This document shows positions 1 to 12,552 of a stretch of DNA of 64,000 nt, piece after piece. Origin of the DNA: Oreohelix idahoensis (lineage: Eukaryota > Mollusca > Gastropoda > Stylommatophora > Oreohelicidae); contig JAMPIV010009902.1 of the NCBI GenBank assembly GCA_024509875.1, forward strand, positions 1 to 64,000, in the 5' to 3' direction. The position numbers and the translations under genes were made by a program. The notes beneath the pieces were generated by a model, which had not been told where the DNA came from, ran no database searches, and was given only the letters and a program-made list of their open reading frames with translations. The number at the start of each line of letters is the position of its first letter. Within the stretch, counting starts at the first letter, position 1.

Positions 1-1217
1 GCCAAATTTCTCAGAATCGACTATCTAATGTGTCCGTTTTAAATTCTTTACTCACTGTGGCCCGTTTTCCCTTTGGGGATTTGATACACACTACCATGGA
101 AGTTGATATTATGGGCCTGGTAAGATCCTGAAAACTTTCTTCTGTTTAGTTTTTCCCCCTTGAACTGAGAGCCATTAATCAGTCAAGATTTTGATTGGGA
201 AAACCTAACCTTGTGAAAAATTGTGAGCAATGCCTCTGCCACATGTTTAGAATCAATCGATGGGACAGGTGGCTACCCCTCTCCCCACATAGAACAAGTG
301 TCCACCAGAGTCAGAATGTAGCTGTTCCTTCTCTTGGTTCGGGTGAGAGGTCCCACAAGATCCACGGCAACTCTCTCAAAGGGTGTTCCCACTATGGGCA
401 TTTCCCCCAGAGTTGCTGGTGCAGTCCAATGTTTAGGTGCTACTCGTTGGCACTCTGGACAGGATTTTACATATCGTTTGATATCTTCAGTTATTCCTGG
501 CCAGAAATAGTGACAAGCTATACGCTGTCCTGTTGCGCTGATCCCCATATGACCACTGAAGGGAATCGCATGCCCTCGTTCCAACACTTTAGTCCTATAT
601 GAAGTGGGAAGGACCAGCTGTCCGTGACCATTGGATTCAGATCCAGCCTTCCTATATATCAGTTTGTTCTTCATATAAAACTCTCCCTTGCCTGGAGGTG
701 CATGAGATTTGGGCAACTTCTTGAAACATGGCTTGAGTGTTTTGTCCTCAGCCTGTGCCTTCCTCATCTCATCTGGATGAGTATTTATTGGATTATCCTC
801 CTCCTTTTTAGACTGTGATCTGGTCCGCACTGTTGCCAATATCACAGGTCTCTTGGGATTCCCCAAGAAGACATATCTACACCCCAATATCAGAGGGTAG
901 ATTGGCTCATTTATCACTGCTGCTTTTATGATTCCTTCCACATATCGCGTTTTCACTTTTATCCGGGCGACGGGAAGTGTCATGGTAGCTACATCCTTGG
1001 TTGCAGTTTGAATCTCCACTGTTTCTGTGGTGTATTGATCGGCCTGCACCAGGTGAGAACTCACAACGGAATCGTAATCTAAACCGGTATCATATAAACA
1101 CCTTATAGTGACACCATTACAGATGACATCTTCACACACACTGGGGGGTGGTATGGTTCCTGTAGTTCTGCAGGTTTGACCTTTTTTTCCTTTTTCCCAG
1201 ATGTCATAGCAGCACAA
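1..1217 (-). pseudogene. pol of copy A: protease followed directly by integrase
   Basis: Aspartic protease: IRCLYDTGLDYDSVV, with the catalytic DTG, at about 1110-1060. Then a linker (ILATVRTRSQSKKEEDN) and an integrase zinc finger of HHCC type: HAIPFSGH plus HYFWPGI and CPECQR. The catalytic core starts at PFERVAVDLVGPL (first Asp) and YILTLVDTC. A frameshift near 273 follows, after which core remnants continue in other frames to position 1. No RT or RNase H lies between the two domains. Confidence 0.82.
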
Positions 1218-2434
1218 TGAGGAGGTTTCCTTCTACAATGGTCAGTGTCATGATTGTTCATCTTACAATTTTTACACCACCTTTTCCCTTGGTTGAAAGA
1301 TTTTCTTTCATCATATTTCCTTTCATCGAATTGTGGGGTTTTATTTTTATTGTCATACCGTGGCCTATCAAATTGGTGCTTACCTTTGTTTTGATCTCTA
1401 GGATCAAATTTATTAAAGTTCTGTGGTGCCCTAAAATTTTCTACCTGTTTCTTTTTATTACCTGATACCTCTGCCTGAGCCACTTGATACCTTTCTGCAA
1501 CATTTAGCAACTCCCCCAGCCTCTCTGCACCTTGTTCCATGAGAAACTTTCTCAGGTCTGGAGCCATGGACTCTCTTAATTGTTCTATAAGGACCATTTC
1601 CTTAAGATCTTGGGTTTTCCCCAGAGAAGTCCATTTCTCCAAGTATGTCTCTAACCGTGCAGAAAACTGGTGATAGGTTTCACCTGACAGTAGTTTAGCA
1701 TTCCTAAATTTTTTCCTATAAAATTATGCGTTCTTTTCATATCTTAACAAAAGAGCCTGCTTTAACATGTCATAATTTTCCTGATCACCTCTGCTCATTT
1801 TGGCAAAAACTTCATAAGCTGCCCCACGAAGACCTTGAGATAACTTTAAGCTCCACCTTTCTCTCTCTAACCCATATGTGGTAGCTAATAGTTCATATCT
1901 ATTTAGATAGCTCTCAATATCATCGTCTTTCTCAACAAAATGATCTAAATGAAAATTCATAGCTGAGGTTGAGGCTCCCTGGCTAGCAGTGGCATCAGAG
2001 GTAAAGGGACTGGCACCATTTTCAGGAGCATGGCCTTGAAACTCAAACTCCCTTAGTCGTAACTCATGTTCCCTTTGTAATCTCTTATCCTCTGCTTCCC
2101 TTTCTGCAGCTAATCGCTTGTCTTCCCTTTCTGCAGCCTGTCTTCTTTCCTCGGCTTCCAATGCTTTAGCCTCTTTGTCCGCCTCAATCTGCAACCTCTT
2201 AGCCTCAGCCTCAATCTGCAACCTCTTAATTTCTTTTTCAGCCTCTATTCTCTTATCTTCGGCCAATCTTTCAGATTCTAGTTTTCTTTCGGCCTCTTTT
2301 TCTAATCTTCTTTCTTCCCGTTCAATATATTTGTCACATTCAGCAGTGACATAAGCAATCATAATTTGCCCGTCCATTCCTAACTCTTTCGCAGTCTGTA
2401 CAGCAGCAGATCGAAATTTGGCCAGGTCCGCCAT
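1103..2434 (-). pseudogene. gag of copy A
   Basis: Starts MADLAKFRSAAVQTAKELG at 2434. Residues ~40-130 are a very charged Glu/Lys/Arg/Ala-rich coiled coil, followed by the capsid-like SYLNRYELLATTYGLERERW region. A stop near 1724 breaks the frame (RYEKNA then stop); the frame then continues to a CCHC zinc knuckle, CKNCKMNNHDTDHC, near 1240-1280. The last ~115 bases overlap the protease frame in a different register, which could be a gag-pol shift or decay. Gag packages the element RNA. The copy is broken. Confidence 0.8.
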
Positions 2435-2600
2435 TTTCTAACAGGTAAATGTAGGTAATGTCTAACTAAACAATACATTCTGATATTACTTATCCAAAGA
2501 CACCACAGGCACTGAGAGCTCAACGTTATTTATTTCCACCCAAGGATACCTTTTAATTCTTATTATTCCCAATATCTATAACAGGAGAAAGTTCAATATC

Positions 2601-2617
2601 CCTGGAGCGAGACCCCA
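2601..2617 (-). other. Primer binding site of copy A
   Basis: Five bases after the LTR end, the minus strand reads TGGGGTCTCGCTCCAGG. Its complement ends in CCA, as a tRNA 3' end would. The position and leading TGG are typical of LTR-retrotransposon primer sites. I could not name the tRNA. Confidence 0.6.
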
Positions 2618-2622
2618 ATATA

Positions 2623-5027
2623 TGTGGTAAAGTGGGATGTTATAAATATTTATAGGGGACTTAGTGTACTGACTGAGATCAGCTGTGAAGGTATCTGTAT
2701 CTAATAGGTGTAGTGTTTTGCAGATAACCTTACTTGCTACCACATTATACCTCAGTCAGAATTATTCTGGAATATTGTGATGACTACGTTAAATGTCTAG
2801 GGTATGTATATGATGAAGTGTAAGTCACAACAACAACAGACAGATAAACAATTTAATTTATTCCACCACACTTGACAACACTGTGACACTCACACACATT
2901 TAACACTCTATAAGACTATCTTAAATGAGGCACTGGTAAAGTTTCAAATATAAATATGTATTAATTACTGTCACTAATATATATGTCCTGATTCAACTAC
3001 AAAGTGAACCAGGAATCACAATCAATTGTAATTACAATTTATATGTACAGAACTTATCAATATGACCCTTGTAGTGACATATTTTATTAATATTATCCTA
3101 TGTGTGTCAGTTGTGTAGTAGTAATATGAGGTAATACTGGTTTTGTTTTTTCAAGCTATGTTGTTATTTGTCATCATGACTTCAAGTGTTTGTTTATCTT
3201 GGAAATAGTATGGGGAAAAGTTCACAGTTCCTATCAATTTAAACACTGTATTTTCCCTCTGTTTTATTATAAAGTCAGATTTTGAGGGGGGGCATAATGT
3301 TGAGCTCCTCTGGCCACAGACGCTTATCTTTCGTGATGGCGGCAGGAAAGACTCCTCTGCTCGATAGCCTCCCTGTGTTCTGGAGACACCTCACTGGTCA
3401 CTATCTGGACCCAGGAGTATGCTGTCAGCCTCTAGGTTCAGCAAAGCTCAGACCAGGTGCTGCTCAATAACTTTAGGACCACGGTCCCTGAAACAAGAAG
3501 GTTGTACCTCCTATTTCAGAACTAATTTATAATAAATTTCCAGACTGAACACAATACATAACAAACACTGAGTTCAGAGCGGTAGGCCAACTGCTATCTT
3601 CATCTGAAACAATTTTCACCAGTATATTCCTCCCTAATGGTTACTACGCCTCTGCAATTCCAGCATTATTTCTTTCTAGTCAATAAAATAGGCGTCAGTG
3701 TACTGTTTGGCAATTCCATGTAGTTTTACTTTCCTCCGACACCTTCTGTTCAGGTTGGAGCACTGTATAGGCTTTACCTCATGTTCGCTACTGAACCACA
3801 CATATATACAGACATAAATTATCAATTTACATTCAATTTTCATTAAAAAGATATCAAATATTTCAAGCTTACCACAATTCATGGAAATAATACAGAATTA
3901 CGTTGACTGGCAATGAATATAGCACAATTTCGATCTGCCAATGTCCCAGGCGTTTATTTAGAAAAATATGCACTGGCGCTCAACGCACTGGTTCTGTAGT
4001 AAGTTTATTTGCAAATGTGGTGCTGACCTGACGCCTCTGATTGACTATATTGGCGGGTCTAACCAATCGTGCCATGTTTACATAGCTTTTCAAAAAAAAA
4101 GTACCCTACTACTGTTTCCCCTAGCAACAAAGAAGTAGTATTTATAGTCCGACTAATCGTGTTTAGCCTTACATTTACTTTCCGCCAATCAAATAGGAGG
4201 TAACATGTCAGCCTATTTCCCGTACAATGGTGGTGTGAAAATCTGCCACTGAGCGATTCTGATTTTGGTGTTGTCTGACATCCCTCACTATTTCTTTTGG
4301 CTATAATTTGTTAATTCCTAGACTATTTGCGTAACGTTTAACATATTCTTTGTCAGCAAGTCCTAAGGAACCCAAATATATAAATTTAATGGAGCCAATA
4401 TGCATTTTCTTCTAGGATAGTCGTGCTGTTACCACCTTCTCACTTCCAAACTTTAGGGTGTCTGGGTACTGTCATGTTTTCAGACATAAAACAGTATAAT
4501 GTCATGTTTCCTAATAAGCGTTTTGTAAGTTTTTAAAACCTAACTCTCGGATGGGTAGTGTTTTTTATCACTGTCGATTTGAAAAAAGCTAGTGCTTGTG
4601 GCCTTACACGCATGTTAGGGGTGGCATTAATTGTGTATCGCGAGATTGTGGTAGTATTGCCTGCGTTCCGGCTTTCAGCCCCTCCCTTTCTTTCTATCAT
4701 TAGTCCATCTGTCTTTCGTTTATGGTAGCTTAGTGTATAAAATGACATGAATGGAATATTAAATATAGGTCAGCTTGCGTATCTCAAGGTTTTTCTTAGA
4801 AAGGCAGTACACGTTTTATCGTAGAAAGCGGGTATTGAAGCAGTAGGCTTTTACTATCAACGTGAACGTTACAATTTGCAGACGAATTAGAAAACAAGGG
4901 GGATTTCGAGTACAGTCATTGTGACAGCACTGTTCTTCCCCATTCTTCTTTCCTTTTATTAAATTTATTTGTTAGGCTTTACATTTACGTTTTAATTTAT
5001 ATATGTGGATTAGAATTTCACACGACA
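2623..5027 (-). repeat. 5' LTR of copy A (about 2.4 kb, TG...CA)
   Basis: Read on the minus strand it starts TGTCGTGTG at 5027 and ends CTTTACCACA at 2623. It is an inverted match, apart from an interruption, to the plus-strand LTR at 8483-12881. Markers shared by both arms include the block around 3282-3500 (matches 10215-9984) and 2640-2950 (matches 12870-12555). 2.4 kb is long for a gypsy LTR. No gene of its own was found in it. Confidence 0.85.
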
Positions 5028-6511
5028 ATGGGTTAGAAAGAGAAAGGTGGAGCTTAAAGTTATCTCAAGGTCTTCGTGGGGCAGCTTATGAAGTTTTTGC
5101 CAAAATGAGCAGAGGTGATCAAGAAAATTATGACATGCTAAGGCAGGCTCTTTTGTTAAGATATGAAAAGAACGCAGAATTTTATAGGAAAAAATTTAGG
5201 AATGCTAAACTACTGTCAGGTGAAACCTATCACCAGTTCTCTGCACGGATAGAGACATACTTGGAGAAATGGACTTCTCTGGGGAAAACCCAAGATCTTA
5301 AGGAAATGGTCCTTATAGAACAATTAAGAGAGTCCATGGCTCCAGACCTGAGAAAGTTTCTCATGGAACAAGGTGCAGAGAGGCTGGGTGAGTTGCTAAA
5401 TGTTGCTGAAAGGTATCAAGCGGCTCAGGCAGAGGTATCAGGTAACAAAAAGAAACAGGTGGAAAATTTTAGGGCACCACAGAACTTTAATAAATTTGAT
5501 CCTAGAGATCAAAACAAAGGTAAGCACCCGTTTGATAGGCCACGGTATGACAATAAAAATAAAACTCCACAATTCGATGAAAGGAAATATGATAAAAGAA
5601 AATCTTTCAACCAAGGAAGGAGATGGTGTAAAAATTGCAAGATGAACAATCATGACACTGACCGTTGCAGAAGGAACCCTATAGTTATGGCCACCCTTCA
5701 GGTCAGGTCAACCTCAAGAAAGGAGGAGGATATCCTGATAGATACCACTCCAGAAGAGATGAGGAAGGCACAGGCTGGGGATAAGACCCTCAAGCCTTGT
5801 TTCCGGAAATTGGCAACTTTTCATACAACTCCAGGCAAGGGAGATTTTTACATGAAAAACAAGTTGATTTACAGGAAGGCCGGAACTAGATCCACAGGTC
5901 ACGGACAGTTGGTTCTTCCAAAGAGATATAGGGCAGACTTAATAAGGAGCCTACATGTGAAAAAAGATGGGGACCATGAGAAAATTGGTACCATCATCCA
6001 AAAGGTGGCTCACAATTATTATTGGCCCAAGGCAAAATGGGACATTGAGAATTTTGTAGAAAGGTGTAGCATAGCACATGAGGGAACACCCACAAGTGGG
6101 AACATTGATCAGGACCTGGACACGCCACGGGGCAACCGTAGGCCTGACAATAGAAAGAAAAATAAATTTGATAAAGTGGACCAAATGGAATGGGAAGCCC
6201 CTTTTCACGGACAAGCTTCAATTAACTGTTTTACAATGGCCACTATGCAGAGAGTGCAAAAAGATGTCTTACCCCAGGATAAGCCGAAAATCCCTCAATC
6301 GGACTTAAACAAACTGGAGGAAGAAGATGTAGAGAGGAAATCTCTCATCAAGAATTTTAAGTGGGGAGACAGCCCCAAGAGAAGAATTGGTAGCGGTCGT
6401 TTTATGCATGATAATTCTGGGAAGAAAAATCATCACTATAGCGCTTCGAGTGGAAGAGACCATACCGGTGCATGGACAAATAGGTCCACAAAATTAAAGG
6501 TCCATATGTAA
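5028..6511 (+). pseudogene. gag-integrase remnant of copy B, protease deleted
   Basis: An open frame of about 490 codons. Gag capsid and a CCHC knuckle (CKNCKMNNHDTDRC) match copy A, but the sequence then jumps from RCRRNP to IVMATLQVRSTSRKEED, skipping the whole protease seen in copy A. An integrase zinc-finger-like stretch follows (HVKKDGDHEK, HNYYWPK, VERC) with the second Cys of the pair lost. From about 6,070 to 6,480 the frame stays open but is unlike copy A integrase; no DDE core is visible and I do not recognise it. The first residues (5003-5027) are read from the abutting LTR. Confidence 0.75.
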
Positions 6512-8415
6512 CGCTGTTAAGAACGTGGACTGATGAAAAGGCAGAGGAAAACATTACATCCTCATACCAATATGTGAATGAGCTGACCACTCGTTTAAAA
6601 ACTGGCTGGAAACTTGCCAATGAAAATTTGAAACAAGGCAGGAAGAAACATGCTGCTTATTATAACAGGAAAGCTAAAGACAGAGATTTGGCTGTGGGAG
6701 AAAAGGTACTGCTTCTTCTACCCGGTAGTCAGAATAAGTTACGAATTGGATGGCAAGGTCCATATACAGTTCTAGAGAAGGTGTCTAGAACAAATTATAA
6801 GATAGATAAGAAGGGGAAAGAAAAAATCTATCATGTGAATCTCCTGAAGAAATATTTGGAAAGAGAACATCAGGAAGAGACACACTTGTTGACCTTGTCC
6901 ATCGCCATGGAGATGAAAAATGAACCACTTTCATCATTTGAATATCCATTACATCCCTGTGAGACAGCGGCACAGGTGAAAATCAGTACACACTTAATGA
7001 AAGAGCAAAAGAAGAGAGTACAACAGGTTCTAGATAATCATGCAGAGGTGTTAACAGACCGACCAGGGCATACAAACTTATTGGAATATGATATGAAGCT
7101 GATAGACCCCACACCTGTATGTATGAAACCCTATTCGATTCCTTTTGCTAAGGAGAAAGCTTTGAAGGAAGAGATAGAATATTTGTTGAAGGAAGGAATT
7201 ATTTCACACAGTGAATCTTCGTATAGTTCCGGTGTTGTACTTTTAAGGAAACCCTCTGGAGAACATAGACTCTGTATAGAATACAGGAGACTGAATGCTA
7301 TTACAGAAGGACAGGTGGATCCATTGCCGGATACAAATCAGTTGTTTGCCAGACTAAATAAAGCTAAATATTTCTCAAAAGTTTATCTGAGTAAAGGATA
7401 CTATCAGATTCCAGTAAAGCCTGAGGTTAGACCATACCTAGCGTTTAGTACCTCAGAGGGACACTATGAGTTTAACAGATTGCCATTTGGATTGAAGAAT
7501 GCACCTAGTGTCTTCTCTAGAATGATGAGAAAATTATTGGACCCTCTGAATAATCCATGTATCACAAATTTCATGGATGATATCCTTATAGCAACAGAAA
7601 CATTTGAGGAACACATTGATTCTCTGAACATGCTGTTTAATCAACTTAGGGAAGCGAATTTGACAGCCCGACCAACCAAATGTTGTGTTGGATGTAAAGA
7701 ATTAGAGTTCTTGGGACACACCGTTCATCAGGGAAACATGACCCCTGACCCAAAGAATTTAGAGAAACTAAGGAAAGCCCCAAGACCACAAACCAAGAAA
7801 GACGTGAGATCCTTTGTCTCATTATGTGGTTTCTACCAAAAGTATATCAGAAACTTTAATTCCATATGTGCACCGTTAACTGATTTGACACGTAAAGGAA
7901 ATCCAGATCGAATTACATGGACACCACAATGTGAAATGGCTTACCAAGAATTGAAGGAAAAGCTCACAAGTAAACCTATTTTGAAATTACCTGACTTAAG
8001 TCAAGAATTCATAGTAAGGACGGATGCCAGTAATATTGGGTTAGGTGCGACTCTGCTACAGAAATCAGATGCATTGGATGGGGAATTAAGCCCAGTGGCA
8101 TATGCTAGCAGAAAGCTGAATAAAGCTGAAACCAACTACTCAACTAGCGAAAAAGAATGTCTTGCAGTAATATGGGCGATAAAGAAATTCAATATTTATC
8201 TGTATGGGAAGGCATTTAAGTTGCAAACGGATCACAAACCCTTGTCGTTTCTTGCGCAGGCTAGACTTGAAAATTCTAGATTACTCCGTTGGTCATTACT
8301 GATGCAACCATATGAGTTTAGCATAGAGTATATAAGTGGAAAAACAAATCTTGGAGCGGCTTTTTTAAGCCGCCATCCGTGTGATGAGAATCACCCTAAG
8401 CCCCAGGAAGGATAA
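6512..8415 (+). pseudogene. Integrase C-terminus + reverse transcriptase + RNase H of copy B
   Basis: The integrase C-terminal part (LKTGWKLANENL, GEKVLLLLPGSQNK, GWQGPYTVLEK, IYHVNLLKKY) is followed in the same frame by RT: LLKEGIISHSESSYSSGVVL, GYYQIPVKPE, FNRLPFGLKNAPSVFSR and the active-site box FMDDILIAT. RNase H follows: RTDAS, SEKECLAV, QTDHKPL. INT upstream of RT on one frame confirms the Gmr1-like order. The copy is inactive: motif A reads SKVYLSKGYY, with Tyr where the catalytic Asp belongs, and the last RNase H Asp is lost (GAAFLSR instead of ADxLSR). The open frame alone would mislead. The domain call is secure. Confidence 0.9.
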
Positions 8416-8468
8416 TAAATTTCTCTATGTGTATATAGAATTATAGACTGACATATAACGTCTGTTTC

Positions 8469-8482
8469 AAGTGGGGAGAATT
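8469..8482 (+). other. Polypurine tract of copy B
   Basis: AAGTGGGGAGAA lies immediately before the LTR start TGTCGTGTG at 8483, the expected place for the plus-strand primer. It fixes the orientation and start of the 3' LTR. Confidence 0.75.
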
Positions 8483-10387
8483 TGTCGTGTGAAATTCTAA
8501 TCCACATATATAAATTAAAAAGTAAATGTAAAGCCTAACAAATAACTTCAATAAAAGGAAAGAAGAATGGTAAAGAACAGTGCTGTCACAATGACTGTAC
8601 TCGAAATCCCCTTGTTTTCTACTTCGTCTGCAAATTGTAACGTTTCACGTTGATAGTAAAAGCCTACTGCAGCATACACGCTTTCTACGATAAAACGTGT
8701 ACTGCATTTCTAAGAAAAACCTTGAGATACGCAAGCTGACCTATATTTAATATTCCATTCATGTCATTTTATACACTAAGTTACCATAAACGAAAGACAG
8801 ATGGAATTAAGATAGAGAGAAGGGAGGGCTGAAAGCCGGGACGCATACAACACTAAACACGCGTCTCGCTATACAATTAAAGTCATCACGCGTGTAAGGC
8901 CACAAGCACTAACTTTTTTTAAATGGTCAGTGAAAAAAAAAACACTACCCATACGAGAGTTAGGTTTTAAAAACTTACAAAATGCTTATTAGGAAATATG
9001 ACATTATACTGGTTTACGTTTGAAAACATGACAGTACCCAGACACCCTAAAGTTTGGAAGTGAGGAGGTGGTAACAGCACGACTATCCTAGAAGAAAATG
9101 CATATTGGCTCCATTAAATTTATATATTTGGGTTCCTTAGGACTTGCTGACAAATAATATGTTGAGTGTTACGCAAATAGTCTAGGAATTAACAAATTAT
9201 GGCCAAAAGAAAATAGTGAGGGTGTCAGACAACACCAAAATCAGAATCGCCCAGTGGCAGGTTTTGAAACCACCATTGTTCGGGAAATAGGTCCCCATGT
9301 AAAATCCTATTTGATTGGGTAGAAGTAAATGTAAGGCTAAACACGATTAGTCGGGCTATAAATGCTAATTCTTTGTTGTTAGGGAAACGTGAGTAGGAGT
9401 ACTTTTTTTGAAAAGCTGTGTAAACATGGCACGATTGGTTAGACCCGCCAATATAGTCACTTAGAAGCGTTAGTTCAGCACCACATTTTCAAATAAACTT
9501 ACTAAAGAACCAGTGCGTTGAGCGCCAGTGCATATTTTTCTAAATAAAAGCCTGGGACATCGGCAGATCGAAATTGTGCTATATTCATTGCCAATCAACG
9601 TCACTGTGTATTATTTCCATGAATTGTGGTAAGCTTGATATATTCAATACCTTTTTAATGAAAATTGAATGTAAATTGATAAATTATGTCTATATATGTG
9701 TGTGGTTCAGTAGCGAACATGAGGCAAGGCCTATATAGTGCTCCAACCTGAACAGAAGGTGTCGGAGAAAAGTAAAACTGCATGGAATTGCCAAACAGTA
9801 CACTGACACCTATCTTATTGACTAGAAAGAACAAATGCTGGAATTGCAGAGGCGTAGTAACCATTTAGGAGGAGAATACTGGTGTAAATTGTTTCAGATG
9901 AAGCTGGCAGTTGGCCTACCGCTCTGAACTCAGCGTTTGTTATGTATTGTGTTCAGTCTGGGAATAGATTATAGATTCGTTCTGAAATAGGAGGTACAAC
10001 CTTCTTGTTTCAGGGACCGTGGTCCTAAAGTTATTGAGCAGCACCTGGTCTGAGCTTTGCTGAATCTGGAAGCTGACAGCATACTCCTGGGTCCAGATAA
10101 CAACCAGTGAGGTGTCTCCAGAACCCAGGAAGCAATCGAGCAGAGGAGTCTTTTCCTGCCACCTTCATGAAAGTTAAGCCTCTGTGGCCCGTGGAGCTCA
10201 GCATTATGTGTCCCCTCAAAAACTGACTTTATACTAAAACAGAGGGACAATCCATTGTTTAAATTGATAGGAAATGTGAACTTTTCCCCATACTATTACC
10301 CAGATAAACAAACACTTGAAGTCATGATGACAAATAACAACATAGCTTGAAATGCCACAAAACCAGTGTTACCTCATAGTACTACTA

Positions 10388-12543
10388 GGACCTACAAGCT
10401 TAGAGAGCCAGAAATTAAGACCAGATATCAGGGGCTTATTGCTACAGCAGTGAGCAACACAGAAGAACGACCTGATGACTTGGAAACCCTCTGGAATAAA
10501 TTCAAGGATATCATAAAGACAGCTGCTGCAGAAGCATGCGGTGAAGTCCGACTTGGGAACCAGAGAAAGAGGACACCTTGGTGGACAGAGGAAGTCAAAG
10601 AGAAAATAAGAGAGAAGAAAATGGCATGGAAACAATACTTGGGAGCTAAAAACACAACAGGACAAATGGAAAAATATAGAGAATATGTGACACTCAGAAC
10701 AGAAGCAAAGAACAAAGTGCTAGCAGCAAAACAGAAGTCCTGGGAAGAATTTGGAGAAAAGCTAGAAAAAGATGCACAAGAAAACCAGAAATTGTTCTAT
10801 AAGACCCTAAAGAACATGAGGAAAGAAAAACAATGCCCTCTCAAATTTATAAAGGACAAGCAAGGCAAATTGCTTACTGCCCCGAAGGAAGTAATGGAAA
10901 GATGGAAAGAATATTTCTCAGAACTCCTGGATGGTGAGCATGATGAAGCATCAGAAATAATAAACACTAGCACAGAAGAGAAAACCAATGATGGTGAAGA
11001 TGACATAAAGATGGAAGAACTGAGGGCAGCACTGGAGAAAATCAAGATGGGCAAAGCAGCAGGGCATGATGGTATAACACCAGAAATGGTTAAGTACATG
11101 GGAGCATCAGGCGACCTATTACTCTTAAAGGTCCTACAGGCAGCATGGTGCAACAAGACCATACCAAAGGATTGGGAGATTGCCATCATAACACCAATTT
11201 TCAAAAAGGGTGACAATCGACAATGTGGAAACCATAGAGGCATATCCCTTCTCAGTGTCCCTGGTAAAATCTACTCTAGAATCCTAGAGCAGAGACTCCG
11301 ACGCCTAGCTGAGCCACAATTGGATGAGGTCCAGTGCGGATTCCGAGCAAACCGAAGTACTCAAGACCTAATCTTCACACTCAGACAGCTGAGTGAAAAG
11401 GCCCTTGAGTATAAGAGTGAGATCCATCTTTGTTTCATAGATCTGGAAAAGGCGTTTGACAGGGTCCCTTGGAGCAAACTTTGGGACTGTTTGGCAAGGA
11501 AGAATATTCCAGCACCTCTGATTCATGCTATACAGAGCTTCTACAAGTCTTGCAGAAATTATGTGAGGACAGCAAACCATAAGTCAGAAGAGTTCAGGAC
11601 CACCACTGGTGTAAGACAAGGTGATATCCTATCACCTTACCTCTTCATACTCCTTATGGACGATGTCATCAAGGCATGTAAGGAGAGAACAAGAAAGTAT
11701 TCAGTGGGGTACTGGAAGATGAGACAGGTCTATATTTCGGAGATGGCATTTGCTGATGATGTTGCCCTGATTGCTAAATCAGAGGCACATCTCCAATCCA
11801 ACCTGCAAGTCTGGAAGGAAGAGCTGGAGAAGAGAGGGATGGTCATAAGCAGCTCTAAAACAAAATCCATGGTGATATCACGAGAAGAAAGAAAACATCA
11901 GATTAATTTGGGAGAACAGGTCCTGGAGCAGGTCGACCACTTTAAATATCTCGGAGCTATTATAGACCGAAAGGGAGGCATCAAAGAAGAGTTGGCCACT
12001 CGAAAAGCAGCGGCTGGGAGACTTTTTCAGGCCATAAATCGTGGATTCCTCAGCAAGAAAGAGGTTGGTAGGAAAACGAAGATGGCTGTATACCGCTCCA
12101 CCTATGTCCCAGTCTTGACATATGGATGCGAGTCGTGGGCAATGACTACAACCCACAAAAGCCAGATCCAAACCTCAGAAATGAGGTATCTGAGGAAAGT
12201 GGTTGAAGTAACAAGAAGAGACATGGTCCGCAACCAGACGATCCGTCAAGGCCTAAAATCCCATCAGCTGCAGACCCAAATAGAACAGTCCCAACTAAGA
12301 TGGTTTGGCCATGTCTGCAGAATGGGAGAAGATCGGCTACCACGACAAGCATGGGAAACAAAGAGCCAGGGATCCAGACCTCCAGGACGACCCAGAGTCC
12401 GCTGGGAGGACAACATTAGACAATCTTTGAAGGACCGAGGACTAGAATGGAACCAGGCCAGGAAGAAGACAGCTGATAGAATGGTCTGGCGCTCTCTCTT
12501 CCAAACCTCTACACCTCACGGTAGAAGGGGAACGACTAAGTAA
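10388..12543 (+). pseudogene. LINE L-A ORF2 remnant: reverse transcriptase, endonuclease missing
   Basis: About 718 uninterrupted codons. N-terminal linker (RTPWWTEEVKEKIREKK) precedes RT motifs GKAAGHDGITPEMV, DWEIAIITPIFKKGD, RGISLLSVPGKIYSRI, motif A FIDLEKAFDRV, GVRQGDILSPYLF and active-site FADDVALIA. The C-terminal domain has YGCESWAM, LRWFGHVCRM and GRPRVRW, usual for LINE ORF2. The apurinic endonuclease expected upstream is absent, so the copy is 5' truncated and cannot move itself. The frame has no stops, so the insertion may be recent. The start codon at 10366 is in the LTR and not genuine. Clade not assigned. Confidence 0.88.
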
Positions 12544-12552
12544 GTAAGTAAG
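10388..12552 (+). mobile_element. 5'-truncated LINE (family L-A, TAAG tail)
   Basis: A non-LTR retrotransposon body inserted in the copy B LTR. It ends in (GTAA)n after the coding frame. 3' pieces with the same end and tail occur at 40136-40220, 43945-44055 and 46700-47205, which defines the family and its 3' end. No target duplication; a target deletion is seen instead. Confidence 0.88.

Larger units (their letters stand above)
1..5027 (-). mobile_element. Gmr1-like Ty3/gypsy retrotransposon, copy A (5' LTR to integrase; 3' part beyond window)
   Basis: On the minus strand the order is 5' LTR (5027-2623), primer binding site, gag and then pol with protease followed directly by integrase. No reverse transcriptase lies between protease and integrase, which matches the Gmr1-like order (PR-INT-RT-RNaseH) rather than the normal gypsy order. 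The copy runs off the left edge. Its U3 end (TGTCGTGTGAAATTC) abuts gag of copy B at 5027/5028, as expected if A inserted into B. Confidence 0.85.

Noticed and set aside
10366..12543. Host gene encoding a 725-residue protein
   Set aside because: All domains are LINE reverse transcriptase, the start codon lies in an LTR, and the frame ends in the LINE tail.
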